Shown: piece by piece, positions 16,814 to 26,064 of the stretch
How the letters are laid out: every line of letters starts with the position of its first letter
Position numbering within the stretch: position 1 is the first letter of the stretch
From: Peptostreptococcaceae bacterium VA2
GTDB lineage: Bacteria > Bacillota > Clostridia > Peptostreptococcales > Peptostreptococcaceae
Length of the DNA stretch: 64,000 nucleotides
NCBI GenBank assembly: GCA_000686145.1
Contig: JMMB01000007.1
Coordinates: 2,728,001 to 2,792,000, forward strand
Direction of reading: 5' to 3'
The notes under the pieces: generated by a model
Seen by the model: only the letters and a program-made list of their open reading frames with translations
What the model was told of the DNA's origin: nothing
Databases searched by the model: none
Position numbers and translations under genes: made by a program

Positions 16814-18007
16814 TTACTTAATTCCTTTTTCAATCATTTTATCAATCATTGAGTCAAATCCATCACTATTGTACATAAACATCACTATGTCTGAATTACT
16901 CTCTTTTATCATTTGCTCATATGTTTTATTAATATTATCTATATTTCTAGGATCAATCATTTCGACTTCGCTAAATAAATCTGCAAACATCAAAGTAGTC
17001 GGAGCTTGATAAGAATCCCTAAAAACAAGTATTTTTTTATCTATTAATGCATTTTTATTTTTAATTTCTAACATATTAGTTTCTGATCCTCTAATATATG
17101 CTCCACCATAATCCCATTCTTCTTTATTTCTAGATGTAGTTATTATATCTTCTTCTTTTTTATTTTTACCATTTAATGAATATTCATATTTACCACCTTG
17201 TATATAAGCATAGTTAGGGTATTCATTTTCATCCACCATCATATCTAGATTTTGATTATAACTTCCTATAAATTTCTTTTTAGAAGAGGTAAAAGTCTTA
17301 TATCTATCAAAATGATTTTTAAGCTCATTTTCAGATATTCCTAAATTCATTCTACTAGCCATCATCTTAAATCCTTCAAAAGCACCTATCCCTTTCCAAT
17401 GGTGATCTGTTTTAAAATATAATTTTTCTAATTGTTTTTTATCAAAGTTATCTAAAAAATACTCATCCATATCTATATAATTTATAAGATCACTTTCTAA
17501 ATTTGATTTAAAGTTATTTATATTAGTATCTATATTTTCTGTATTATCTACATATTTAGGATATAAATGTTTTAAAATATTAGTTTTATGAGGTGTCATT
17601 GTAAAGTAAACATCTTTGCCTAAACTTTGGCTTATTTGAGATAATTCATTTATAGTATTCGAATAATGCGTTAACTGTTTTTCACTTAATATTTTAGAAA
17701 ACTTACCTAAAATCCAATTATCTTCGCCTAAATAATAATTACCAACCTGTGTTTTATTTAAAGCCGCTTCCGATTTAGTGTTGATGCTTATCATTTTCTC
17801 TCTCAAAGGAAATTGATCATTATAGTATTTTTCATAATTTGAAAAATAAGTTCCTTTTTTTATATTTTCTAAAGTAGGCTTTTTCTCAAGATTTCTATTT
17901 TCAGAAAGACTATAATGTTTGTCTGGATTTAATATACTAATTACAAAAAATCCAAATATAATTCCTAAAAATGGTGCTATTATGTACTTTGATTTTTTCT
18001 TATTCAT
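16814..18007 (-). CDS. DHHW-family protein (AlgJ/AlgX-like partner of MBOAT)
   Basis: A 397-residue protein with an N-terminal membrane helix (residues 7-26) and an outside domain. It keeps the full family pattern: SENRNLEKKPTLEN, YYNDQFPLREKMI, DNWILGKFSK, KTDHHWKGIGAFEGF and VFRDSYQAPTT. By analogy with alginate and teichoic acid acetylation it accepts or transfers acyl groups delivered by the adjacent MBOAT protein to a surface polymer; the polymer is unknown. ATG 18007 has AAGGAGG upstream and the MBOAT stop is only 15 bases away, so they are one transcript. Confidence 0.82.
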   Translation of the reverse strand: MNKKKSKYIIAPFLGIIFGFFVISILNPDKHYSLSENRNLEKKPTLENIKKGTYFSNYEKYYNDQFPLREKMISINTKSEAALNKTQVGNYYLGEDNWILGKFSKILSEKQLTHYSNTINELSQISQSLGKDVYFTMTPHKTNILKHLYPKYVDNTENIDTNINNFKSNLESDLINYIDMDEYFLDNFDKKQLEKLYFKTDHHWKGIGAFEGFKMMASRMNLGISENELKNHFDRYKTFTSSKKKFIGSYNQNLDMMVDENEYPNYAYIQGGKYEYSLNGKNKKEEDIITTSRNKEEWDYGGAYIRGSETNMLEIKNKNALIDKKILVFRDSYQAPTTLMFADLFSEVEMIDPRNIDNINKTYEQMIKESNSDIVMFMYNSDGFDSMIDKMIEKGIK

Positions 18008-18022
18008 AATTAAACCTCCTTA

Positions 18023-19438
18023 TTAAAACCTAAAATATAAAAATGGATTATAACTTGAACTGCACAGCATAATTACTACTATAAACATATAAGTTGATAA
18101 TAATAATCCATGAATCATATAAGATAACTTATTATGAATAATATCTTTATTTAATTTGTACAAAAATGATTTAAATGCTTTAACTATTGGTGTTGAAAGT
18201 ATTAAAGCTGAAAATATTATGTAATAATAATCAATCATATAAACACTAAAAGTAGTATTTACCAACGAATTAGCTCCAAATCCAAACATAACTTTTATAA
18301 AATCAATAGCTTGTTCTATATCGCTCGCTCTAAAGAACACCCATCCTAATCCCACTATGAGTAACAAATATATGTGTCTTATAAACTTTGGACCTTTATA
18401 TAATAATTTTTCTAAAAATGCCTTTTCTAAAGCTATAAAAACCCCAAAATAAAGACCCCATATTATAAAATTCCAACTAGCTCCATGCCATAATCCAGTT
18501 AAAAACCATACTACAAATAGATTTCTGTATAACTTAAATTTAGAAACTCTACTTCCTCCTAAAGGTATATAAACATAGTCTCTAAACCAACTTCCCAAAG
18601 ATATATGCCATCTTCTCCAAAACTCAGATACAGATTGAGAAATATATGGATAATTAAAGTTCTCAAGGAAATCAAATCCAAACATCTTACCAAGACCAAT
18701 GGCCATATCGCTATAACCACCGAAATCAAAGTATATTTGAAGCGAATAACATATCATTCCAAGCCAAGCCTCTGATATCGATAAGTTAGCTACATTTGTT
18801 GAAAATACGCCATCTGCTATTAATCCAAGCTGGTTCGATAAAATAACTTTTTTTGCTAGTCCACATACAAATCTATTTACGCCCTCTGCAAATTTTTCAC
18901 AAGAATGACTTCTTTTACTTATTTGTTCATCTACTGTCTGATACCTTACGATAGGACCCGCTACAAGCTGTGGAAACAAACTTATATAAAGCGCTAAGTC
19001 AAATATATTTCGTTGTACCCTGCCGTCTTTTTTATACACATCGATTACATAACTCATTGTTTGAAATGTAAAAAATGATATTCCCAAAGGTAATGCTATT
19101 GTTGGTATGTTTATATTAATATTAAGTAAGTTATTAATATTGTCTACCAAGAAGTTACTATATTTAAATATTACTAACCCCGAAATGTTAAAAACAATTG
19201 ATATTATTAACCATAATTTTTTTTCTTTTGGATTATTTGAAGCTACTTTAAGTCCAAATATATAATTAAAGAATATTGACCCTAACATTAAAAAAATATA
19301 TTTTGGTTCTCCCCAAGCATAAAAAAATAAACTAGCAATCAATAATACGATATTTTTAAGTCTCTGATTAACTAAATAATAAAATATAAGTACTATTGGT
19401 AAAAATAAAAATAAAAACACTAAGCTGCTAAAAATCAT
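18023..19438 (-). CDS. MBOAT O-acyltransferase (AlgI/DltB-like)
   Basis: A 471-residue polytopic membrane enzyme with about 11 helices. The family signature RRWHISLGSWFRDYVYIPLG (near residue 270) and the catalytic-histidine motif LTGLWHGASWNFIIWG are both intact. It moves acyl groups across the membrane for transfer to a surface glycan. ATG 19438 follows GGGGG. Possible promoter on the minus strand: TTGATT (19512-19507), 17 bases, TAAATT (19489-19484). It is the first gene of the locus, followed by two DHHW proteins. Confidence 0.9.
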   Translation of the reverse strand: MIFSSLVFLFLFLPIVLIFYYLVNQRLKNIVLLIASLFFYAWGEPKYIFLMLGSIFFNYIFGLKVASNNPKEKKLWLIISIVFNISGLVIFKYSNFLVDNINNLLNININIPTIALPLGISFFTFQTMSYVIDVYKKDGRVQRNIFDLALYISLFPQLVAGPIVRYQTVDEQISKRSHSCEKFAEGVNRFVCGLAKKVILSNQLGLIADGVFSTNVANLSISEAWLGMICYSLQIYFDFGGYSDMAIGLGKMFGFDFLENFNYPYISQSVSEFWRRWHISLGSWFRDYVYIPLGGSRVSKFKLYRNLFVVWFLTGLWHGASWNFIIWGLYFGVFIALEKAFLEKLLYKGPKFIRHIYLLLIVGLGWVFFRASDIEQAIDFIKVMFGFGANSLVNTTFSVYMIDYYYIIFSALILSTPIVKAFKSFLYKLNKDIIHNKLSYMIHGLLLSTYMFIVVIMLCSSSYNPFLYFRF

Positions 19439-19843
19439 ATAATACCCCCTTCATATTTATGCATAAATTAAGTGTATATCAATAATTTATCTAAATAGTC
19501 TTTTTAAATCAATTGTGCGTTTTTTGTTATATACTCTTAATAAAGAATGATTTTTGTTATAAATTTGTAATAAACAAATTTATAATTTAATATTTATTTT
19601 TGTGAGTTTTATTACTCACTTCACTTATAAAACGAGTTTTATCTATAAAAAGTTTTATTTTCAACATATTTTTTTATTAATATTTTTTATGATTAAAAAG
19701 ATACTATCTTTTATATTTAAAATATAGCAACTTTTTAACTGTATAATATTTCCTAATAAGAAAATAAATTTACTCAAACCTATCGTATTTTCTTACATAA
19801 TTACACATTTATTGTATCTAATATGTTTATCTCAATCTCACCT
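19439..19843. other. Intergenic region with repeat tail and decayed hairpin
   Basis: A 405-base AT-rich gap. It holds the promoter area of the MBOAT gene on its left side. On its right side are a 30-base sequence (19768-19797) that also follows the ABC ATPase gene, and a hairpin-like stretch (about 19698-19737) resembling the terminators at 22423 and 26029. No gene is visible. Confidence 0.6.
19768..19797. repeat. 30-base exact repeat, copy 1 (downstream of permease B)
   Basis: Identical to 22711-22740, including the core ACCTATCGTATTTTCTTACA. In each case it follows, within 50 bases, the end of a module gene: here permease B, there the ATPase. It marks the end of a duplicated unit. Confidence 0.85.
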
Positions 19844-22384
19844 TTACTCTTCATTTTTAAGACCTTCTACTATACTTAATTTTGAAACTTTGTTTTTTGC
19901 TAGATATCCAGCAATTACACATATAAGTATTGCTGCTACCCCAAACTGAAGTATTTCTACTACGGGCACCTTAAATTCATATACTTGTTTAGTTCTCAGT
20001 TCTTGAAAATATTTATTTGCTCTTTGCATATGTTTATAAATATCATAACTAGAAAATAATCCAGCTATTATTGAACTTAAAACACCATATATAATGCTTT
20101 CTTTCAGTATTAATTTCTTAATATTTTTCATACTCATCCCAATAGCTCTTAGTGTTGAAATTTCCTTAACTCTAATCATTATATTTGTTATAACTATACA
20201 AGCTATATTTATAGATGATATAACCATTGTAATTACTACACTCACTAATACCTCTTTTTTGAGTTTTACATCTCCTTCAGTAGATATTTTTCTATTTTCA
20301 TACTTACTTTTCATTTCCTTAAAATCATCTTCATTTATTATTTCTTTTACCTTTGAAACTACTAATTCTTCTTTTTCCTTTTGTAATTTTATAGATATAT
20401 TATTAAAGCCTTTTTTTCCTGTTAAATTTTCAAAACTATTTTTATCTAATATCACTTGGAAACGTGAGTCCGTTCCACCTTCAGCATTTAAAACATAGTC
20501 AGGGTTTAATAGTCCTGCAACTTTAATTTTTTGATTAACATATTTTACTTCTTTACCATTAATTACTGGCATCTTAACTTCAATAATATCTCCTACTTTT
20601 AAATCTTTTAATGTAGTTGAATCATTTGATACTGCTGAACCTGAATGAAAATGGTTAGATACTATTGCACTTATTGTATCGCCTTCTTTTTTTAGGTTAT
20701 CTATGTTTCCATCTTCTAGGTATTTTGCTAGTTCTTTAAGAGTACCTTTATCGTATCCTTTTATAGCTGTTCCTATTTCTAAATTTGATTCATCGTTATC
20801 TAAATAATTAAATTGTTTATAATAGTCGCTTATATTTTCTTTGTTTGAGTTTAAGTATCCTGTAACATTCATATTCTTAGTTATCTCTCTAACTCCATCT
20901 ATCTTAGATATCTTACTTACTTCATCATCTGTATATTCATTAAAATATTCACTTGAGTTATTAGAATTATGACTAAGTATTATGTCACTTTCTCCCATTT
21001 CCGTAATAATCGGGCTAATACTGTCTACGTTCTTATTACTTTGGTTAAATGCAACCATATTAGTTATAAACAAAAAACCTGTCATACTTATTGAAAGTAT
21101 TGATAAAATTGTTCTTGTTTTGTATCTCCATACATTTTTATATGCCATATATCCTGTAAGCCCAAATACTTTCCTTATTAACTTATGATAAAATCTATCT
21201 TTTTTTATTGACTTTGAACTATTAGTACTTCTAATTGCTTCTATTGGAGATATCTTTCCACTCTTATGAATAGCAAAAATACTAGATATAGCTACTGAAA
21301 CTACTGCCATACTTATAGGCTCTATTATACTTTCTTTGCTTATATAAACACTTATATGTTCATTGTATATACTTCTAAGACCTATGAATGACACTAGTGT
21401 TCCCAGTAAAAATCCTACTGCTAGTCCAATAAGTAACACTATAAAACTTTGGATACATACCATATACCTTACATTTTTCCTAGTCATACCTATCGCTCTT
21501 AGTATTCCTATTTGTTTTTTCATATCTATTAATATAATATTAAATATGTTACATATAACTAGTGTAGCTGCAATCATAGGAATCAACTTATTAGCAATCT
21601 TAATCTGTGGATATCTATACTTCTCATAATTTTGTATAGCTGCATTTAGTTGCACATTTATCCTAAATTTTTCTTCATCTAATTTATATTTGGCTATTGC
21701 TTTATCTGCCATATCTATACTAGTCGTAAAATTAAGTACACCTGAATGACTTATTAATTCTTTAGGTAAAATACTTTGATTTTCTGTGTATTTAGTAAAT
21801 GCTTTGACTTTATAGTATAAATCTTCCTCATAAAATTTATCTGGCTTTTTTACTATTCCAACTAACTTAAATGACTTCTCTTTGCTATAAATCTGATTTT
21901 GATTATTTTCATCCGTATATTTTTTTATAATATTAAAATCAATAATTTGACCTAGCTGATCGCTTAATCCCATCTCTTTAAGAGCTTTTTCTTCTAAAAC
22001 TATTTCATTTTCATTTTTAGGTTCATTACCTTTTATAAAATTATAACCATAAGAATCTATAAAACCTTTACTATAAGAGTCTAAACTTATAGATACTCCT
22101 TTATCACTTACCGCATTGCCTAGGTTTATAACATCATTTATAACTTTTATAGTCTTATCATTTTTTAACTGATCTACAATTTCTAAGTTAATATTGCTGT
22201 ATTCTACATGATAATCACTAAAGCTTTTATACGCTTCTTTTATATCATTTTTATTCTTAGACTCTGGCACTATATTAAGTGTAAATACTAACATAACAGC
22301 TAATGCAATACTAATTATTAATGATAAAGTTCTTCCCTTTTGTTTTTTTAAGTATGCTATAGCTAATCTAAAACTTACTCTCAT
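19844..22384 (-). CDS. ABC transporter permease, FtsX/MacB type (permease B)
   Basis: An 846-residue membrane protein: N-terminal helix (residues 17-37), a large extracytoplasmic domain, three helices (about 255-370, containing GILRAIGMTRKNVRYM and SPIEAIR), a second outside domain and a C-terminal block of helices (TLRAIGMSMKNIKKL, KLSIVEGL). Two FtsX units in one chain are typical of peptide/antibiotic-resistance or lipoprotein-type exporters. It is a full-length paralogue of the permease at 23440-25989, but no ATPase gene follows it, so it probably shares the ATPase at 22744 or has lost its own. ATG 22384 has AGGAGG upstream. Confidence 0.85.
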   Translation of the reverse strand: MRVSFRLAIAYLKKQKGRTLSLIISIALAVMLVFTLNIVPESKNKNDIKEAYKSFSDYHVEYSNINLEIVDQLKNDKTIKVINDVINLGNAVSDKGVSISLDSYSKGFIDSYGYNFIKGNEPKNENEIVLEEKALKEMGLSDQLGQIIDFNIIKKYTDENNQNQIYSKEKSFKLVGIVKKPDKFYEEDLYYKVKAFTKYTENQSILPKELISHSGVLNFTTSIDMADKAIAKYKLDEEKFRINVQLNAAIQNYEKYRYPQIKIANKLIPMIAATLVICNIFNIILIDMKKQIGILRAIGMTRKNVRYMVCIQSFIVLLIGLAVGFLLGTLVSFIGLRSIYNEHISVYISKESIIEPISMAVVSVAISSIFAIHKSGKISPIEAIRSTNSSKSIKKDRFYHKLIRKVFGLTGYMAYKNVWRYKTRTILSILSISMTGFLFITNMVAFNQSNKNVDSISPIITEMGESDIILSHNSNNSSEYFNEYTDDEVSKISKIDGVREITKNMNVTGYLNSNKENISDYYKQFNYLDNDESNLEIGTAIKGYDKGTLKELAKYLEDGNIDNLKKEGDTISAIVSNHFHSGSAVSNDSTTLKDLKVGDIIEVKMPVINGKEVKYVNQKIKVAGLLNPDYVLNAEGGTDSRFQVILDKNSFENLTGKKGFNNISIKLQKEKEELVVSKVKEIINEDDFKEMKSKYENRKISTEGDVKLKKEVLVSVVITMVISSINIACIVITNIMIRVKEISTLRAIGMSMKNIKKLILKESIIYGVLSSIIAGLFSSYDIYKHMQRANKYFQELRTKQVYEFKVPVVEILQFGVAAILICVIAGYLAKNKVSKLSIVEGLKNEE

Positions 22385-22422
22385 AATTTACCTCCTGTTC
22401 TATACCCTTAATTGCAATTAAA

Positions 22423-22458
22423 AAGGCGCTACCTTTTATATTTAAAAGATAGCACCTT
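22423..22458 (-). terminator. Hairpin terminator/attenuator before permease B
   Basis: A 16-base stem (22423-22438 with 22443-22458), complete on the minus RNA with two G-U pairs and followed by UUUUUAAUUGC. It is the same element as 26029-26064. It stands about 40 bases before the permease B start codon, so transcription from upstream must pass through it. Confidence 0.75.
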
Positions 22459-22680
22459 AAATTATTTTCTTCAATACACTTGACCCAAGTGGTAGTTTTA
22501 ACTCTCCAACTGTCATGTTTTCTTGTAATACTCTGTAAAAAATTCACACTTTCTATCCCGATACCGTGAAATTATTTGTCTTTTATATAATTGTCAATTA
22601 ATTCTCCTACACAATTAAATATTAGTATTTGATGCTCTATATTGTTTCATATTTCCAATAAAAACTTTAGAAAAAATCAA
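22457..22680 (-). pseudogene. Remnant of a duplicated LytTR regulator fused to a kinase tail
   Basis: Read leftward, 22680-22590 resembles codons of about 19-50 of the intact response regulator (27436-28143), with in-frame stops. It then jumps to the ATP-binding end of the kinase (KDK, a stop in place of Glu, then FHGIGIESV). After an internal loss of roughly 80 bases comes the last 23 kinase residues, unchanged (LQENMTVGELKL to the stop). The regulator-kinase joint lies in a shared AAAGACA, suggesting deletion between short matches. No product is expected. Confidence 0.85.
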
Positions 22681-22710
22681 GTAACATGGGAAAGTCTATT
22701 TTATAAATTT

Positions 22711-22740
22711 ATTTACTCAAACCTATCGTATTTTCTTACA
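22711..22740. repeat. 30-base exact repeat, copy 2 (downstream of the ABC ATPase)
   Basis: Identical to 19768-19797. It lies directly after the ATPase stop (22744) and before the kinase/regulator remnant, and so marks the boundary between two module copies. Confidence 0.85.
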
Positions 22741-22743
22741 CAA

Positions 22744-23424
22744 TTATGCTTCAATAGTTTCATCTAAAACTTTTCCATCTTGTACTTTTATACAAACATC
22801 CGCCATCTTTGCTATCTCATTATCATGAGTTATCATTATCAAAGTTTGTCCAAATTTTTCTACACAAAGTTTCAATAGATTTATAACTTCTTGTGTAGTT
22901 TTACTATCTAAATTTCCAGTTGGCTCATCTGCAAATATTATATCAGGCTTATTAACTAACGCTCTTGCTATTGCTACTCTTTGCTGTTGTCCTCCACTTA
23001 ATTCATTTGGAAATTTTTTGATTTTATCTTTAAGTCCTAAAATTTCTATTATTTCATATACATAATTTTTATCTACTTTTTTACTATCTAAAGATACTGG
23101 TAATGTTATATTTTCATATACATCTACTACCGGTATCAAGTTGAAATTTTGGAAAATAAATCCAAACTTTCGTCTTCTTAGTTGTGAAAGTTTTTCCTCA
23201 CATAAAGTTGATATATCTTTATCATCTAAAAGTACTTTTCCGCTAGTTATATCATCAAGCCCTGCCATACAATGTAGCAATGTACTTTTACCAGAACCAC
23301 TAGGACCTATTATTGATGTAAACTTTCCTTTTTCTATTTCTATATTAATATTTTTTAAAGCCTTTACTTTGCTTTCACCTTTACCATATGTTTTGCTTAA
23401 ATCTATAGTTTTTAATATTTTCAT
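22744..23424 (-). CDS. ABC transporter ATPase, MacB/LolD type
   Basis: A 226-residue nucleotide-binding subunit with Walker A GPSGSGKST (about 38-46), Q-loop FIFQNFNLIPVVDVYEN, signature [15 protein letters not shown], Walker B DIIFADEPTGNLDS and the H-loop MITHDNEIA. The length and the SKTYGKGESKVKALKNIN start are those of the ATPase family paired with FtsX-type permeases. ATG 23424 follows AGAGGAG; the stop of permease A lies 15 bases upstream, so they are cotranscribed. It is the only ATPase for two permeases. Confidence 0.92.
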   Translation of the reverse strand: MKILKTIDLSKTYGKGESKVKALKNINIEIEKGKFTSIIGPSGSGKSTLLHCMAGLDDITSGKVLLDDKDISTLCEEKLSQLRRRKFGFIFQNFNLIPVVDVYENITLPVSLDSKKVDKNYVYEIIEILGLKDKIKKFPNELSGGQQQRVAIARALVNKPDIIFADEPTGNLDSKTTQEVINLLKLCVEKFGQTLIMITHDNEIAKMADVCIKVQDGKVLDETIEA

Positions 23425-23439
23425 ATTTAATCTCCTCTA

Positions 23440-25989
23440 CTAATCAGTTACTCTTAGCCCTTCTGATATACTTAATTTTTCTATTTTTCTCTTAGAAAGG
23501 TAAACTGCTATTATACAAACTAATATGCATACCGCCCCATACTGAAGTATTTCAACTATTGGTATATTAAATTTAATAACTCTATCCATTTGTAATCCTT
23601 CTTTATATATCTTATTTACCATACTTACATAATCATAATATTTGTAGGTTCCTAATATACCTCCAATAATCATACTAGTAATTCCATAAATAAGACTTTC
23701 TTTTACTATCATTGATTTTACTTGTTTAATACTCATACCAATAGATCTTAGTGTTGCAAATTCATTGATTCGTATTAATAAATTAGTTTTTATAGTGCAA
23801 AATATATTTATTGATGAAATTATTGCTATTAAAATTACTACTAGCAATATTTCTTTTTTTGATTTAGCATCTTGATCTGTGTAAAACGTTCTATTTTTAT
23901 ACTTGCTCTCAATTTCACTAAAAGGCTTATCTTTTAAGATTTTTTCTAAATCTTTTTGTACTTGTTTATCGCTATCTTTTTCTATTTGTAAAGATATATT
24001 ATTATATAGATTTCTATTTGTTATATCTTTAAAGTCATCTTCGTTTAATATAGCTTTAAAAGTTCCACCATATCCTCCTGGTCTGTCTTTTCCATAGTCT
24101 TTATTTAAAATTCCACATACTTTTACAGTGTTTTTTTGATATACTTTTTTACCATCTTTAATAACAGGTATTTTTATATCTATTAAATCTCCTATATTAG
24201 CTTTTTTAAGAATTTTATTATCATGGTCAGCTTCATTTATATAATAAAAATTATTATATATTACAGCTTCTTTGTATTGTTGATTTTTATTTGGCAGTGA
24301 ACCTTTTTCTAAATAGCTAGCTATATCTTTAAATTCACTTTTCCCATATCCTTGAACACATAATAGAGTTTCTATATTATTATCTTTAGCTTCTATTCTT
24401 TCAGAATCTATATATTTCTTGTCTAAATTCAAAGCATTTATTTCTAAAAATCCATATGTATCCATACTAAGACTTACATTTTTAACGTTTTTAATTTTAG
24501 AGATTTCATCTATGTATTTTTGTTCATAGCCAACTAATAAATTTTCTGTGTTCATTGAGTTATGACTTAAATTAATATCACTGTTACCCATTGACATAAT
24601 ATTTAAAGTCATCGAATCTATATTATCATTCATACTATTGCTTACAGACATATGGTCTATATATAATGCACCACCTAAGCTTATTGCCAAAATTGATAAA
24701 ATAGTTCTAGTTTTATTTCTCCAAACATTTTTATATGCCATTTCTCCACTAATTCCAAATGTTTTTCTTATCATCTTGTGATAAAATCTATTTTTTCGTC
24801 TTTTATTACTTTTATCAGTTTTTCTAATTGCTTCTATTGGAGATATTTTACCTGATTTATATACTGGTACTATACTTGCCAAAATAACAGTTATAGTTGC
24901 CATAACCATAGGCTCTAATATACTACTTTTACTTATATATAGACTTACTTTATCATTAAAAACTCCCATCAATCCGATATATGAACATATACCACCTAAT
25001 ATAAATCCTATTAAGCTTCCAAGTATTAGCACTACAAGACTTTGAAAACCGATTATAAGTCGTATATGTTTTTTAGATGCCCCTATTGCTTTTAACATAC
25101 CTATTTGATTAGTCATATCTACAAGTATCATATTAAACACATTGTATATAAGTAGTACTGATGCAATCATTGGTAGTAATTTGTTATTTATACTAAAATT
25201 AGTTTCCTTAGACATTTTGTAGTCATCTAATGCATATACCAAAAGTATATTAGGAGTAAAACTTGATTCATCAATATTATATTTAGCTGCAATGCCTTGT
25301 ATCTTTGAAAAATCAGGTGTTTTAGTATTTAAATTTAAGACACCCTTGTACTTTATTAATTCATTTGGTATGAAGCTACCTTCTCCTTCTTTATAATAAG
25401 TAAAAGCTCTTACCTGATAATAATCATTCTCTTTATAATAATCATTAGGTTTTTTAACAATACCTACTAACTTAAATGTTGCTTTATTATTAAATATTTG
25501 ACTCAAATTGTTTTTATCTTTGTATTCTTTCTCAATATTTAAATCTATACTTTGACCTAACTTATCACTTAACCCCATTGATTTGAGTGCTTTTTCTTCT
25601 AAAACTATTTCATTTTTATTTTTAGGAGCATCTCCTTTTACAAACTTATATCCAAATTCGTCATTAAAACCATCATTATAAGAATTTAATCCCATAGCCA
25701 CGCCATTTTTATATATAGCACTTCCTAAGTTAACTATACTCTCCATCTTGGTTACTTCTTTATCGTTTTTTAACTTATCTAATGTTGTTTTATCTAAGTC
25801 ACTATACTCCACATGATAATCTTCAAATGTTTCATATGCCTTTTGTATATCTAGCTTACTTTTAGTTTCTGGTATTACATTTAATGAAAATACTAACATT
25901 ACTGCCAGTGAAATACCTGTTATTAGTGCAAGTGTCCTACCTTTTTGTTTTTTCATATATTGAATTGATAAATATATGGCTTTTTTCAT
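23440..25989 (-). CDS. ABC transporter permease, FtsX/MacB type (permease A)
   Basis: An 849-residue paralogue of permease B with the same order: N-terminal helix, outside domain, helices with GMLKAIGASKKHIRLI and SPIEAIRKTD, second outside domain, and terminal helices with TLRSIGMSIKQVKSM and KLSISEGLR. The N-terminal 35 residues are nearly the same in both. It likely exports or detoxifies an amphipathic compound, controlled by the two-component pair just upstream; the substrate is unknown. ATG 25989 has AGGAGG, and its leader begins right after a terminator-like hairpin. Confidence 0.87.
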   Translation of the reverse strand: MKKAIYLSIQYMKKQKGRTLALITGISLAVMLVFSLNVIPETKSKLDIQKAYETFEDYHVEYSDLDKTTLDKLKNDKEVTKMESIVNLGSAIYKNGVAMGLNSYNDGFNDEFGYKFVKGDAPKNKNEIVLEEKALKSMGLSDKLGQSIDLNIEKEYKDKNNLSQIFNNKATFKLVGIVKKPNDYYKENDYYQVRAFTYYKEGEGSFIPNELIKYKGVLNLNTKTPDFSKIQGIAAKYNIDESSFTPNILLVYALDDYKMSKETNFSINNKLLPMIASVLLIYNVFNMILVDMTNQIGMLKAIGASKKHIRLIIGFQSLVVLILGSLIGFILGGICSYIGLMGVFNDKVSLYISKSSILEPMVMATITVILASIVPVYKSGKISPIEAIRKTDKSNKRRKNRFYHKMIRKTFGISGEMAYKNVWRNKTRTILSILAISLGGALYIDHMSVSNSMNDNIDSMTLNIMSMGNSDINLSHNSMNTENLLVGYEQKYIDEISKIKNVKNVSLSMDTYGFLEINALNLDKKYIDSERIEAKDNNIETLLCVQGYGKSEFKDIASYLEKGSLPNKNQQYKEAVIYNNFYYINEADHDNKILKKANIGDLIDIKIPVIKDGKKVYQKNTVKVCGILNKDYGKDRPGGYGGTFKAILNEDDFKDITNRNLYNNISLQIEKDSDKQVQKDLEKILKDKPFSEIESKYKNRTFYTDQDAKSKKEILLVVILIAIISSINIFCTIKTNLLIRINEFATLRSIGMSIKQVKSMIVKESLIYGITSMIIGGILGTYKYYDYVSMVNKIYKEGLQMDRVIKFNIPIVEILQYGAVCILVCIIAVYLSKRKIEKLSISEGLRVTD

Positions 25990-26028
25990 ATAATTTCCTC
26001 CTATTCTATACCCTTAATTGCAATTAAA

Positions 26029-26064
26029 AAGGCGCTACCTTTTATATTTAAAAGATAGCACCTT
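26029..26064 (-). terminator. Hairpin terminator/attenuator between kinase and permease A
   Basis: The 16-base stem (26029-26044 with 26049-26064) forms fully in RNA with two G-U pairs and is followed by CCUUUUUAAUUG. It overlaps the stop codon of the kinase gene and ends 40 bases before the permease start. Only read-through or a promoter hidden in that short gap could express the transporter. Confidence 0.8.

Noticed and set aside
20094-20498. 134-codon plus-strand frame
   Set aside because: Antisense to permease B; AT-rich, Ser/Phe/Ile-rich shadow with no ribosome site.
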